Part shown: piece by piece, positions 1 through 7,798 of the stretch
How positions within the stretch are numbered: the first letter of the stretch is position 1
Layout: the number at the start of each line of letters is the position of its first letter
Assembly: GCA_002482535.1 (NCBI GenBank)
Contig: DLGE01000012.1
Location: 1 to 46,697, forward strand
Origin: Peptococcaceae bacterium UBA7702
GTDB taxonomy: Bacteria > Bacillota > Dehalobacteriia > UBA7702
Direction: 5' to 3'
DNA: 46,697 nucleotides
Position numbers and translations under genes: made by a program
The notes under the pieces: generated by a model
The model's database searches: none
What the model was told of the DNA's origin: nothing
Seen by the model: the letters and a program-made list of their open reading frames with translations, nothing else

Positions 1-102
1 GTTCAGTTCCCAAAGACCGGTGTTTAACAGGTATTTTTTCAACCTGTTAAGTGTTTTCCGCGACTCTCTCACCATTCGGTTCGTGAGCGCGTCAACATTG
101 AT
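1..102 (-). other. Probable rRNA operon leader (downstream of tandem promoters)
   Basis: Read on the minus strand, this stretch follows two strong promoters and contains no ORF. It holds a hairpin with 9-bp arms at 24-32 and 42-50 and a T/A-rich loop. It ends near the window edge with GGTCTTTGGGAACTGAAC, which resembles the CTTTGAAAACT-type leader motif found just before 16S rRNA in many Firmicutes. The 16S gene itself would lie outside the window, so the assignment is inferred from promoter architecture and the leader motif. Confidence 0.55.
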
Positions 103-131
103 ATATTATCATTTTTGAAGGCATCCGTCAA
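103..131 (-). promoter_or_regulatory. Downstream tandem promoter (P2) of probable rrn operon
   Basis: On the minus strand there is a TTGACG -35 box (131-126), a 17-bp spacer and a TAATAT -10 box (108-103). It is preceded by GGGG, exactly as at the upstream copy, and reads out of the window to the left. Confidence 0.75.
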
Positions 132-191
132 CCCCTTTTTTTCATTTCTTTGAAAAAAGTTTTATGGGCCAACGAGAAGCGCGACTTTGTT

Positions 192-220
192 ATAATATCA
201 CGGAAGCACTCTACTGTCAA
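192..220 (-). promoter_or_regulatory. Upstream tandem promoter (P1) of probable rrn operon
   Basis: On the minus strand there is a perfect TTGACA -35 box (220-215), a 17-bp spacer and a TATTAT -10 box (197-192). An A/T-rich tract at 221-245 could act as an UP element. The two promoters are 89 bp apart and share the GGGGTTGAC context, the tandem arrangement typical of rRNA operons. Confidence 0.75.
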
Positions 221-289
221 CCCCTATTTTAAATTATTTTTAATTTTTCGAGATAGCGCTGTAGGATCATGCTCTACGGGACAGATAGG

Positions 290-946
290 TTAGTCCGGCA
301 AGATCAGCGCGGCCAGGGTTTCCGCATCCTTCGCCAGCCGCCCCGGGGTCAAGAGAGACAACTCCTTTTGACCCCCAAAGCCCCAAGCCACGAGGATCAA
401 CCTAAGACCAGCGTTGGCTGCGGTGGCGCTGTCCACCTCGGAATCACCGACATAGATTGCCTGCCTTCGGGCAGCCCCCAAATGGGTTAAGGCGATTTCC
501 ACCATATCTGGAGCCGGTTTCAGGGGTACACCTTCTCTTTGGCCGATGCTAACGTCAAACAGGCCGGGGAAAAAGTGTTCGATCAAATTCTTCACCGCGG
601 CGTCGTTCTTATTGGAAACCACGGCGAGGCGAAATCCGGCGGCTTTCAGCTCCCGCAACAGTTCGGGAATGCCCTCATAGGGCTTGGTTTTGACTGCACA
701 GTGGGCGTTATAATACCATTGAAAGGCTGCGAACAACTCTGCAAATACGCTGTCCGGGACCGGATCCGCCACAGCCCGCCGCATCAGTTTGCGGACACCG
801 TTTCCCACGAAGGAGCGAATTTCAGCCATACTCCGCAAAGGATAGCCGTAAAGGAAAAGCACATGATTGACGCTGTCGGCCAAGTCCTCCAGCGTATCAA
901 GGAGAGTGCCATCGAGATCAAAAATCACGGTATCGTACTGACTCAA
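290..946 (-). CDS. gph: HAD-family phosphoglycolate phosphatase
   Basis: This 218-aa cytoplasmic HAD hydrolase probably dephosphorylates 2-phosphoglycolate or a similar small phosphate ester. The N-terminal motif I is VIFDLDGTLLDT (two catalytic Asp). Motif II is the Ser of VVSNKND, motif III is the Lys of LKPAPDM, and motif IV is YVGDSEVD, which binds Mg2+. A helical cap domain lies between motifs I and II, and the length is normal for Gph. The start codon is TTG, preceded by a weak GGTGA element, and no ATG gives motif I a better N-terminus. The gene stands alone between the rrn promoters and the SLH gene. Substrate specificity within HAD subfamily I cannot be read from sequence with certainty. 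Confidence 0.85.
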   Translation of the reverse strand: MSQYDTVIFDLDGTLLDTLEDLADSVNHVLFLYGYPLRSMAEIRSFVGNGVRKLMRRAVADPVPDSVFAELFAAFQWYYNAHCAVKTKPYEGIPELLRELKAAGFRLAVVSNKNDAAVKNLIEHFFPGLFDVSIGQREGVPLKPAPDMVEIALTHLGAARRQAIYVGDSEVDSATAANAGLRLILVAWGFGGQKELSLLTPGRLAKDAETLAALILPD

Positions 947-1112
947 AAAATCACCGCTTTCTTTTTTACCGTTATATCATATATATTATATAATATCGGC
1001 GATAAAAAACAAAGCCGGATTTTGGATTATCGCATATCAAACTTTGGCAAATCAGCTGGCTATAGACAAAATACGTGTCAACGGATTTTGGGTTACATGA
1101 TGACAGGCTGCC

Positions 1113-1210
1113 GAGAAAGGCTTAGACACAGTGAACATTTTGGCCTGCGGCTGCGCCGTGTACATAAAGGTACTAAGCTGTCGTAGGCCAAAGGGTTCGC
1201 TGCGTATCAG
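1113..1210 (+). repeat. Structured intergenic repeat, copy R3
   Basis: This is a member of a dispersed repeat family also found at 11341 (inverted), 41085, 43251 and the right edge. A 13-bp stem pairs 1139-1151 with 1180-1192, with two G.U pairs. The loop carries the shared motif GCCGTGTAC-N6-GTACT. The right half (taagctgtcgtaggccaaag and the following tgcgtatcag) matches the copy near 11341 almost base for base. Confidence 0.7.
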
Positions 1211-1227
1211 GTTTTCTCGACGGCCTG

Positions 1228-1257
1228 AAGGGCTCCCGTCAAAAGACGGGAGCCCTT
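1228..1257. terminator. Strong bidirectional hairpin
   Basis: A perfect 13-bp stem (1228-1240 paired with 1245-1257) carries an AAAA loop. It lies 90 bp past the stop of the SLH metallohydrolase gene. Neither side has a good T-tract, so it may be a transcript 3' end stabiliser. The related repeat near 11341 also has a GC-rich hairpin (11314-11338) at the matching position, so the hairpin may belong to the repeat unit. Confidence 0.5.
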
Positions 1258-1346
1258 CCATACTACCTAAGTTCGGTTATGCAATCGGAGGGATTAGAGG
1301 CGATGTTAACACAAACTTTGGCAAATGTTGATGAATGAATCGTGAA

Positions 1347-4300
1347 TCAATAAATTGTGTTGAATATGATCTGGCAGGCTTCGGCGCGGGTAGCAGTTGC
1401 TTTCGCCCGAATCGTATGATCCTTATAGCCGTGAATCAGGTCATTTGCGGCTAAAGCGTTGATATAAGGCTTTGCCCAGGCAGAAGCATTTTCCATATCC
1501 TTAAAATCGGCGGCGGGATAAGCTTGCTTCATATCGATTCCCGCCGCTCCGGCGATGATTTTGAACATCTGTTCTCTCGTCACCGGTGCGTTGGGGTCAA
1601 ATTTATTGTGACCGACACCTTGAATAATCCCGGCATTTGCCAATTCCGTAACCGCGTCATAATACCAAACACCGCTCTTTACATCAGAGAAGGCCGTCGC
1701 TCCGGTGGCCGTAAAGTCACCCATGGCGGCGATGATTTGGCAGAATTCCGCCCGGGTAATGTTGGCGGCGGGGAGGAATTTATCGCTGTTGGGATAGCCG
1801 TTAACATAACCGCTGCCAGCCAAAGAATAAATGGCCATGGCAGCCCAGTTATCCGTGGGAACATCGCTGAAGAGTCTGTCACTGGTTTTCACCCAAACGG
1901 GATTGCTGAAGGCGTAATTACCCTTAGCATCCACTGCGGTGAAGCTGTACCACAGATTATCTACAGCGCCGTTGGCTTTCACGGTAAATGACAGATCCTG
2001 AGAACCAAGGGTATTGTAACAATTAACCGTTTGAATCGCTTTCCCCATGCTCCAAAGAGTTACAGAGGAGAGACCGTTGACGGATTCCGCTTTCAAGCTG
2101 AACTTCAAGGTGCCGCCGTCCTTCACGATCTGGGTGGAACCAAATTCCGTGTTTCTGTCCGGCATCAGGATGGGGCCTTCACTGACGTAAGCAGCGCCGC
2201 TCTTCAGGGTTTTCAAATAGTTTTCCGTGGTACATTCGGTGGCTTTGACACTGCCGTCACCGAGATGGGCATACATACGGATGATGCCGGGATAGAGGGT
2301 GGTGGAGGTAGCGTCATGCTGGTCGGAACCGGCACTGAAATACTTTTTCACACCCTGATTCCAGAAAGCCATGGCCGTTACGAAGGTTTTGGCGTCCATG
2401 TTTTCAATACCCGCAGCGGTGATGGTCTGATTGAGATGATCGAGATCAATCTTAGACCAAGCGTCATCGGTCAATTTCTGATCGACACCGGTAAGATCGA
2501 CGGTGGGCTGAATTTCAAGCAGGTCAAAGTTGTCCCAACCTTCATCACTACCCCCTTTGACACTGGCCTGATTATTGAGGAAGCCGTAGTCGGAATAGGG
2601 ATGGTGCACAATGACCACGGCATTGTCATCATGACCGGCTTTGATGATATCCTGGGGCGTGGCGATGGTGGCGTCAACGGGAGAACCTTCTAAGCCAGCG
2701 CCGTAACTGACACCGAGGAGGCCCCAATGGCCCCAACCGGGAGATACTTCGATATTGCTGAGGAACGGAATTCCCGCCGCTTTGGCCATGGCGCCCATTT
2801 CTTCATTATGAACTCTGGCATCGTGATCGGAAATGGTGATGAAGTCCAGTTTGGCCGCGATTTCCGCACGGAAGAGATCCTTTGCTGTGGTGGCGCCGTC
2901 ACCGAAATCGGAATGCTGATGATTATCGGCGCAATACCAACCATTTGTTTCGGGATTGATGACCGTGGGGATGGTAAAGGTGTGGGTTACACCGTCGGCA
3001 GTAACATCAGTCTTGTACTCAGCGGCTTTGGATTCAAAATCCGTACCGTAATAAGCCGTAAAAGTGATGTCTTTCCCTTTCGTCATGGTAAAGCTGACGG
3101 TATAGGGATCTTTATCGTCCAGGGCGTCAGAGAAATAAGTGGTGCCGCCCAGGGTCTTCATTTCCGAAGTAACGCCGGAAATCGAAACTTTAAAGGGAAT
3201 CGAGAAGCCATTTTCATCTTTCGCCTGCAAAATGACTTTGGCACCGTCTTCCACGGTGAAATCTTTGACGGTATCAGCAATTAAGGTAACCAGATCACTG
3301 GTCACGGAAGTATAACCGGCGGCTTCCACTTTGAATTTATAGGTATAAGCGTTGTTATTGAGAATATCGGCAGTGCCGTCGTCAAAACCGGAATTGGGCA
3401 AACGAAAGGCGTATTCGCCGTTTTCATCGGTAATATCCCAGACAAAGGGCTGCATATTGCCGACAGCGGTTTTCTCGGTTAAATTCGGGTGGGATTTCGG
3501 CGTTTTAGCGTAAACACCGTCTTTTTCGGCGATGACGTAAGCACCGGTCACAGGATTGCCTTCGGAGTCTAAGACTTTCCCGCTGATCGTGGAATAATCC
3601 TCCGTTGAAATGTTTTCCCGGGCGATGTAGCGGTCAATCAAGGTCGCGGTTTCCGATTTATCGGAAATCAACGCTTCCCCGACGTAGTGGTAGGTTTCAC
3701 CGGGAACAAGATCCTGCAGCGTATAGAGATCTTTGTATCCGGTAGAACCTTTATAGGCGTTGGCGTTATCCATTTCTAGGGAAACGGCGTAGTTGTTGCT
3801 GTAGGACACGACGAAATTGCCAAAGTATTCTTCAACGGCGGGATCGCTGCCGATGGCGATACCGGTCAATTTTTCATCAGGGTAGAAACCGTAGGGCCCA
3901 AACATACTGGCCGCCTGAGTCGTCAGGGAGAAGCCGCTATACATATTCTGATAGGTTACTTCATTGGTGTCGGGATTATCGATGACGCAGCCGAGGGTGA
4001 TATGATTGTTACCGTCCTCCAACGTGTAGGCAATCGTCACGTTAATGGGTTTTTGGAGGGCCCCGAATTGGGTTTCATCTTTGACGCCATCTTTATCGGC
4101 ATCCGCAACCCAATAGCGGGTATGCACTGTGATAACAACCTTATCCTTCGTATTTTCCGTTACGTCCACTTCGATATCGTTTCTGAGATCCGTACCGTCG
4201 TAGGTACCGGTGGCGGTCCAGAGGTCGTTGAGGAACTCAATGTCATTCACAATGTTGACGCCCATATCTCCGGAGACACCGTTGCCGCCGCGAATACCGA

Positions 4301-4571
4301 CATCAAGAATGCTCCCTTTGGTCATATTCCAATAGTTATTAGAATCCACCGCGATGGAGAAGGCAATCTCATCATTATATACGGTGAGATCATGGGCACC
4401 GGTGGCACGGCCTTCAAAAATTGCCGTGGGACCTACGCTTACGCCGCAATCGGCGTAAACACCGGCAGTGCCCGCAAAACCAACCATAAAAGACAACACC
4501 GCCATCACGATCAAGGTAAACAATAATGCCTTTTTACCTTTTACGAAAGGTTTTTGCAGCAAATGTTCCAT
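1347..4571 (-). CDS. SLH-anchored CehA/McbA-type PHP metallohydrolase
   Basis: This is a 1074-aa exported surface protein. The chosen ATG is preceded by GGAAGG; an upstream in-frame ATG would add 18 residues but has poor spacing. Residues 1-40 are a signal peptide (KKALLFTLIVMAVLSF core, cut near VYA-DCG). An N-terminal beta-rich region (about 45-320) is followed by a CarboxypepD_reg-like domain starting at ISGKVLDSEGNPVTGA (about 329). The PHP domain has the metal ligands DNHQHSD (about 549-555), ISDHD (about 580-584), IEVS (608), HHPYSD (656-661) and GSDQHD (749-753). Three SLH domains at about 899-952, 960-1015 and 1023-1074 would bind secondary cell-wall polymer or peptidoglycan. The substrate is unknown; family relatives cleave phosphoesters or carbamates. 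The promoter carries a SARP-like operator. Confidence 0.85.
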   Translation of the reverse strand: MEHLLQKPFVKGKKALLFTLIVMAVLSFMVGFAGTAGVYADCGVSVGPTAIFEGRATGAHDLTVYNDEIAFSIAVDSNNYWNMTKGSILDVGIRGGNGVSGDMGVNIVNDIEFLNDLWTATGTYDGTDLRNDIEVDVTENTKDKVVITVHTRYWVADADKDGVKDETQFGALQKPINVTIAYTLEDGNNHITLGCVIDNPDTNEVTYQNMYSGFSLTTQAASMFGPYGFYPDEKLTGIAIGSDPAVEEYFGNFVVSYSNNYAVSLEMDNANAYKGSTGYKDLYTLQDLVPGETYHYVGEALISDKSETATLIDRYIARENISTEDYSTISGKVLDSEGNPVTGAYVIAEKDGVYAKTPKSHPNLTEKTAVGNMQPFVWDITDENGEYAFRLPNSGFDDGTADILNNNAYTYKFKVEAAGYTSVTSDLVTLIADTVKDFTVEDGAKVILQAKDENGFSIPFKVSISGVTSEMKTLGGTTYFSDALDDKDPYTVSFTMTKGKDITFTAYYGTDFESKAAEYKTDVTADGVTHTFTIPTVINPETNGWYCADNHQHSDFGDGATTAKDLFRAEIAAKLDFITISDHDARVHNEEMGAMAKAAGIPFLSNIEVSPGWGHWGLLGVSYGAGLEGSPVDATIATPQDIIKAGHDDNAVVIVHHPYSDYGFLNNQASVKGGSDEGWDNFDLLEIQPTVDLTGVDQKLTDDAWSKIDLDHLNQTITAAGIENMDAKTFVTAMAFWNQGVKKYFSAGSDQHDATSTTLYPGIIRMYAHLGDGSVKATECTTENYLKTLKSGAAYVSEGPILMPDRNTEFGSTQIVKDGGTLKFSLKAESVNGLSSVTLWSMGKAIQTVNCYNTLGSQDLSFTVKANGAVDNLWYSFTAVDAKGNYAFSNPVWVKTSDRLFSDVPTDNWAAMAIYSLAGSGYVNGYPNSDKFLPAANITRAEFCQIIAAMGDFTATGATAFSDVKSGVWYYDAVTELANAGIIQGVGHNKFDPNAPVTREQMFKIIAGAAGIDMKQAYPAADFKDMENASAWAKPYINALAANDLIHGYKDHTIRAKATATRAEACQIIFNTIY

Positions 4572-4658
4572 ATAATATCCCTTCCTTTCATACGCTATCT
4601 CTTTTAAAACTGCAATATACCTCATCTCCCCTATATTGCAGAGGATAGCTTTTCCACC

Positions 4659-4691
4659 ATTATAAAATATTGTCGTTACAAAACCGTTACA
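4659..4691 (-). promoter_or_regulatory. Promoter with SARP-type heptamer direct repeat
   Basis: On the minus strand, TGTAACG (4691-4685), 4 bp, TGTAACG (4680-4674), 9 bp, then TATAAT (4664-4659). The 11-bp period and the position about 8 bp from the -10 box, with no good -35 box, are the layout known for SARP/OmpR-type activators. The promoter drives the SLH metallohydrolase. The next gene upstream encodes a response regulator with exactly that kind of output domain. Confidence 0.6.
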
Positions 4692-4709
4692 GCAAAAATC
4701 AAAACAAAA

Positions 4710-4740
4710 CCGCTTTCTTTAGAAACTGCAAAGAAAGCGG
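4710..4740 (-). terminator. Intrinsic terminator of the sensor kinase/regulator operon
   Basis: An 11-bp stem (CCGCTTTCTTT at 4710-4720 paired with 4730-4740) is followed on the minus strand by TTTTGTTTTG. It lies 23 bp after the response-regulator stop and directly before the operator of the SLH gene. Confidence 0.8.
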
Positions 4741-4763
4741 CCCAGAAAATTACATTTTTGTTT

Positions 4764-5540
4764 TTATCGGTTGGCCAGGGAACCCACGGTAAATTCCGCC
4801 CAGGCATACTCCGTAAGGTACTCCCCGTGGAAGAGATTTCCTTCACCGTTTAAATAGCTGTAATAATCGCAGGAAAAGCGGTGAGGATCCACTCGAAGAC
4901 AACCGGGCTTGGTCATCAGCAGATCGTCAATGCCGTATTCCGCCAGCATTCGTTTGAGGCGGTATAGGATCAGGCGGAAGTAGTTTTTCGCTTTTTCACC
5001 GTTTTTATCTTCAAACAAGGCGGCCACAGCATCATTCATGGTAACCCAAGCGCCGCGGTGATGCACCAGATAAGCCAGTAATTCCGTGGATTTTTTATGC
5101 TGCACCGGCACGGGAACGCCGTCCACCAACAGCTGAAAGCTGGGAAAGCAATGAATTTCCACCCGTTGCCGTGGATTCAAATTCGATATTTTAACAGCCC
5201 GGGCAATGCCATGGTTTACATCTTCGGCGCCAAAGGGTTTCACGATAAAATCAACGGCCTCTACATCCCAGGCAGCCAAAGCATACTGGCTGTATCCCGT
5301 AATGAAAATCACCGCGGGAACATGCTTCAAAGCCAAAAATTTGGTGGCCAAATCAATTCCGTTTAATTGAGGCATTTCGATATCGAGAAAAGCGATATCC
5401 ACAGGTTGCGATGAGGCATAGGCCAAAGCGTCAGGAGATTGATCAAAAACCGCAATGTCCTCGGCGTCATCCCGCTGATGCAAAAACATCTCCAATAAAT
5501 GACGAGCTCTCTCCTCATCATCAACGATCATGAAGCGCAT
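4764..5540 (-). CDS. Response regulator with SARP/BTAD-like output domain
   Basis: This is a 258-aa cytoplasmic transcription factor. The receiver domain (1-120) shows the acidic pocket VDDEE, the phosphorylation site D53 in FLDIEMP, T/Y switch residues in ITGYSQYAL and K101 in VKPF. The output half (about 130-215) is an OmpR-type winged helix (STELLAYLVHH, then FRLILYRLKRML). It ends with a BTAD-like tail (CDYYSYLNG, FHGEYL, YAWAEF) as in SARP-family regulators. The start is the ATG with GGGAGGAAACG in front; it overlaps the kinase stop by 20 bp, so the pair is translationally coupled. The likely target is the adjacent SLH gene, whose promoter carries 11-bp-spaced direct repeats. That link is inferred. 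Confidence 0.85.
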   Translation of the reverse strand: MRFMIVDDEERARHLLEMFLHQRDDAEDIAVFDQSPDALAYASSQPVDIAFLDIEMPQLNGIDLATKFLALKHVPAVIFITGYSQYALAAWDVEAVDFIVKPFGAEDVNHGIARAVKISNLNPRQRVEIHCFPSFQLLVDGVPVPVQHKKSTELLAYLVHHRGAWVTMNDAVAALFEDKNGEKAKNYFRLILYRLKRMLAEYGIDDLLMTKPGCLRVDPHRFSCDYYSYLNGEGNLFHGEYLTEYAWAEFTVGSLANR

Positions 5541-7323
5541 CGTTTCCTCCCATCGTAATGACAATTTCCGTTCCTATGTCAAGGCGGCTCTTTATGGTCA
5601 TGGTTGCGTTGATGGCGGCAAGGCGCAGCCGGATATTGGCCAAAGAGCGCTCCTTGGCTGCTGCAGCATCAAAACCCACGCCATCATCGGCAATGCAAAT
5701 GATAATGTGATTCTTTTCCCGCAAGGTGGTAAGGCGGACTTTGCCGCTGCCGCTCTTTTTCCGGATCCCGTGGTGCACGGCATTTTCCACCAACGGTTGA
5801 AGGCTCAAGGCGGGTACCGAAAAATCCGTTGCGCGAATGTCCGTTTCAAATTGCAGCTCCGTGCCGAAACGGATGATTTCAATATCCATAAAATTGCAAA
5901 TATGCTGGTATTCTTTGACGAAGGGAATCCGTTCTTCCTTGCCGAGAACATCAATGCTGGTTCTGAGGTAGGCCGAAAATTTCACAATGGTCCCTGCCGC
6001 TTTTTCCGGATCAGTATAACAGAGATCCTGAATCGCAAGAAGCGTATTGCTTAAGAAATGCGGCTGCATCTGGGCGGCCAAAAGCGCTAAACGGTTGTCG
6101 GCAAGTTGTTTATCAAGGGCGGCAACCCGCCGGTTATTGGAAATCCAGAGGACAATCGTGGAAAAGATCGTACAAATGACGTAAATCAAGAGACCAAAAC
6201 TAAAGAGCGTACCCCCGTGGAGCAAACCCCGATAAAGATAAAAGGAATAGGCGCACAATTCCGCGGTGATGGATAAAATGAGCACCGCAAGACCGATTCC
6301 ATGAAACATAAAATGCGGCGGACGCTCTAAACGGATTTTTTCAATCAGCTCCAAGCAAACAACAAGCACCGAAATGCCCACGGGAATCAAGGTGATCAGC
6401 TGTGTTTGTTCAAAATCCAAAAATCCTGTCATTTGCAACATCACCCGCAGACCGGCGGTCACACAAAAAGTCCAAAAGAGCACTGTATAGATCGGTAAAT
6501 AAGCTTTCCGCGCATCGCATTTCGCATAGAGTAGATAAGCCGGCGGCATCAACAGCAACGCCGCAAAAGAAAGCCAATTTTCATCGAAGTAATTCAATGT
6601 AAATACGTTGGGGACATGGCTTTCCACCCGTAAATAGACGGCGGCCACCAGCACAAAAAGGCCTAAAGTCAAAAGACGTTTATAGTCATAGCCGACAAAG
6701 ACCAGGTGAATCGAAAAAATGATCATCAATAAGCCCAGGAAAAAGAGGGAAGAGCTGATGATGTATTCCACAATATGGTCCTGGGTCGTCTGAGCCAAAA
6801 GGGCGCCTCGGCTCCCCAAACGCACCTCGGGCAGGAGACCGGAATCATGGCCATAAGGGGAAGTCAGAGAAATTGCCACAATCCCCCCGGCGCTCTCCTG
6901 GCCGACGAGGACAAAATTCCAAGCAGCCGGTGAAGATTTGCCAAAGGGCTGCTTGGCTACCGTATCATAATGGTAGACCGTCTCTCCGTTCACCGTTACG
7001 CGAACCGACTGTTCGCTGCTACGGAAACAAAGGGCCGCATCCCAAGGCAGCTCCTTCGGGAGCCGCAGCGTCATGGTGCAGGTTTCACCTTTGTCCACCG
7101 GTAACTTTGTAGGCATTTTGAGATCTTCAAAAACCCGCTCTGCTGTCCGGCAGGTCCAGCCTTCGTTTAAGGATACGATGGTCTCTTTATCGGGATATTC
7201 CATTTGATCACGGGACACGGAAAACCCAACAGAATCGATAAAATAAGCAAGGGCAATACCGATCATCAGCAGCAAAAACGCACCTTCCATATGCTTTTTG
7301 AACTCAAAGCTCTTTTTGCCCAT
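5521..7323 (-). CDS. LytS/YehU-type membrane sensor histidine kinase
   Basis: This is a 600-aa membrane kinase. One N-terminal TM helix (about 13-33) is followed by an extracytoplasmic beta-rich domain (about 45-180) resembling 7TMR-DISM sensor modules. Seven or so TM helices fill 185-395. A short linker leads to the His_kinase (PF06580) region, with phospho-acceptor H422 in QMQPHFLSN. The ATPase N-box is PLVENAVHHG (E513/N514) and the G-box is DDGVGFD (546-552). The extracellular ligand is unknown. It is the first gene of a two-gene operon with the SARP-like regulator; phosphotransfer to D53 of that protein is expected. The start ATG is at the first Met; the ribosome-binding element (AGGGGAAACC) is modest. 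Confidence 0.88.
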   Translation of the reverse strand: MGKKSFEFKKHMEGAFLLLMIGIALAYFIDSVGFSVSRDQMEYPDKETIVSLNEGWTCRTAERVFEDLKMPTKLPVDKGETCTMTLRLPKELPWDAALCFRSSEQSVRVTVNGETVYHYDTVAKQPFGKSSPAAWNFVLVGQESAGGIVAISLTSPYGHDSGLLPEVRLGSRGALLAQTTQDHIVEYIISSSLFFLGLLMIIFSIHLVFVGYDYKRLLTLGLFVLVAAVYLRVESHVPNVFTLNYFDENWLSFAALLLMPPAYLLYAKCDARKAYLPIYTVLFWTFCVTAGLRVMLQMTGFLDFEQTQLITLIPVGISVLVVCLELIEKIRLERPPHFMFHGIGLAVLILSITAELCAYSFYLYRGLLHGGTLFSFGLLIYVICTIFSTIVLWISNNRRVAALDKQLADNRLALLAAQMQPHFLSNTLLAIQDLCYTDPEKAAGTIVKFSAYLRTSIDVLGKEERIPFVKEYQHICNFMDIEIIRFGTELQFETDIRATDFSVPALSLQPLVENAVHHGIRKKSGSGKVRLTTLREKNHIIICIADDGVGFDAAAAKERSLANIRLRLAAINATMTIKSRLDIGTEIVITMGGNDALHDR

Positions 7324-7369
7324 GGTTTCCCCTATTCCATCACCAGCCCATGATCGTTCCTATAGCAAA

Positions 7370-7397
7370 AGTATAGCACAAAAATAGGACATTTCAA
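7370..7397 (-). promoter_or_regulatory. Sigma-70 promoter of the sensor kinase operon
   Basis: On the minus strand TTGAAA (7397-7392), a 16-bp spacer and TATACT (7375-7370) lie 47 bp upstream of the kinase ATG. No TGTAACG repeats are present, so the operon does not appear to be autoregulated through the site seen at 4674-4691. Confidence 0.7.
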
Positions 7398-7418
7398 TAA
7401 AATATAAGGGTTGAAAAA

Positions 7419-7486
7419 GGGACTGCCTCATAAAGCAGTCCCACAAAAAGAGAACCGGCTTTCGATAGAATGATCAAAAGCCGGTT
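7419..7486 (-). terminator. Double intrinsic terminator after korD
   Basis: Two hairpins follow the kor operon on the minus strand. The first pairs 7477-7486 with 7453-7462 and is followed by CTCTTTTTG. The second pairs 7435-7442 with 7419-7426 and is followed by CTTTTTC. A third small GGGGG/CCCCC hairpin lies between them and the korD stop. Confidence 0.8.
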
Positions 7487-7537
7487 TTGGGGGCTCCCTC
7501 ATGGGAAACCCCCTTTCACGCGTTGTATAAACTTACT

Positions 7538-7786
7538 TTATTTGATTTTTTCGATTACAATGGCGCAGTCGGGACAAACCGTCTGACAGGTTTTACAGGC
7601 GATGCAATCTTCTTCGCCATGACCCGGCTCCACGGTGGGAGCGCCATAAATGCCCAATCTTTCCGACCAGCCAATGGTATGTTTGGGGCATTTTTCAATG
7701 CAGAGGCCGCAGCCTTTGCATAATTCGGTAAAGAGATAGAATTTACCTTTGCCGTTTTCGGTCATCACAGATTTAAAATCTCTCAT
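7538..7786 (-). CDS. korD: 2-oxoacid:ferredoxin oxidoreductase, ferredoxin-like delta subunit
   Basis: This 82-aa iron-sulfur subunit carries two 4Fe-4S clusters that pass electrons from the TPP subunit to ferredoxin. Two motifs are visible: CKGCGLCIEKCP in the first half and CIACKTCQTVCP in the second, both CxxCxxCxxxCP. The second of two close ATGs is chosen because AAGGAGGG would abut the first one. It is the last gene of the korABC(D) operon, 12 bp after korC. A stand-alone ferredoxin is unlikely given the operon. Confidence 0.85.
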   Translation of the reverse strand: MRDFKSVMTENGKGKFYLFTELCKGCGLCIEKCPKHTIGWSERLGIYGAPTVEPGHGEEDCIACKTCQTVCPDCAIVIEKIK

Positions 7787-7798
7787 TTCCATCCCTCC

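Larger units (their letters stand above)
1038..1326. repeat. Segment bracketed by a 15-bp direct repeat
   Basis: The 15-mer CAAACTTTGGCAAAT occurs at 1038-1052 and again at 1312-1326. It brackets a non-coding segment that carries the structured repeat at 1113-1210 and the hairpin at 1228-1257. The segment has no transposase and no inverted termini were seen, so it may be a small non-autonomous insertion or a recombination scar. The rest of the 947-1346 gap holds no convincing gene. Confidence 0.4.

Noticed and set aside
1052..1261. ORFs on both strands across the R3 repeat (and a related one at 11248-11991)
   Set aside because: Their shared peptide stretch (IR..FGLRQL) comes from the repeat DNA itself; they have no ribosome-binding site and no family match, and the second is antisense to the PIN-like gene.
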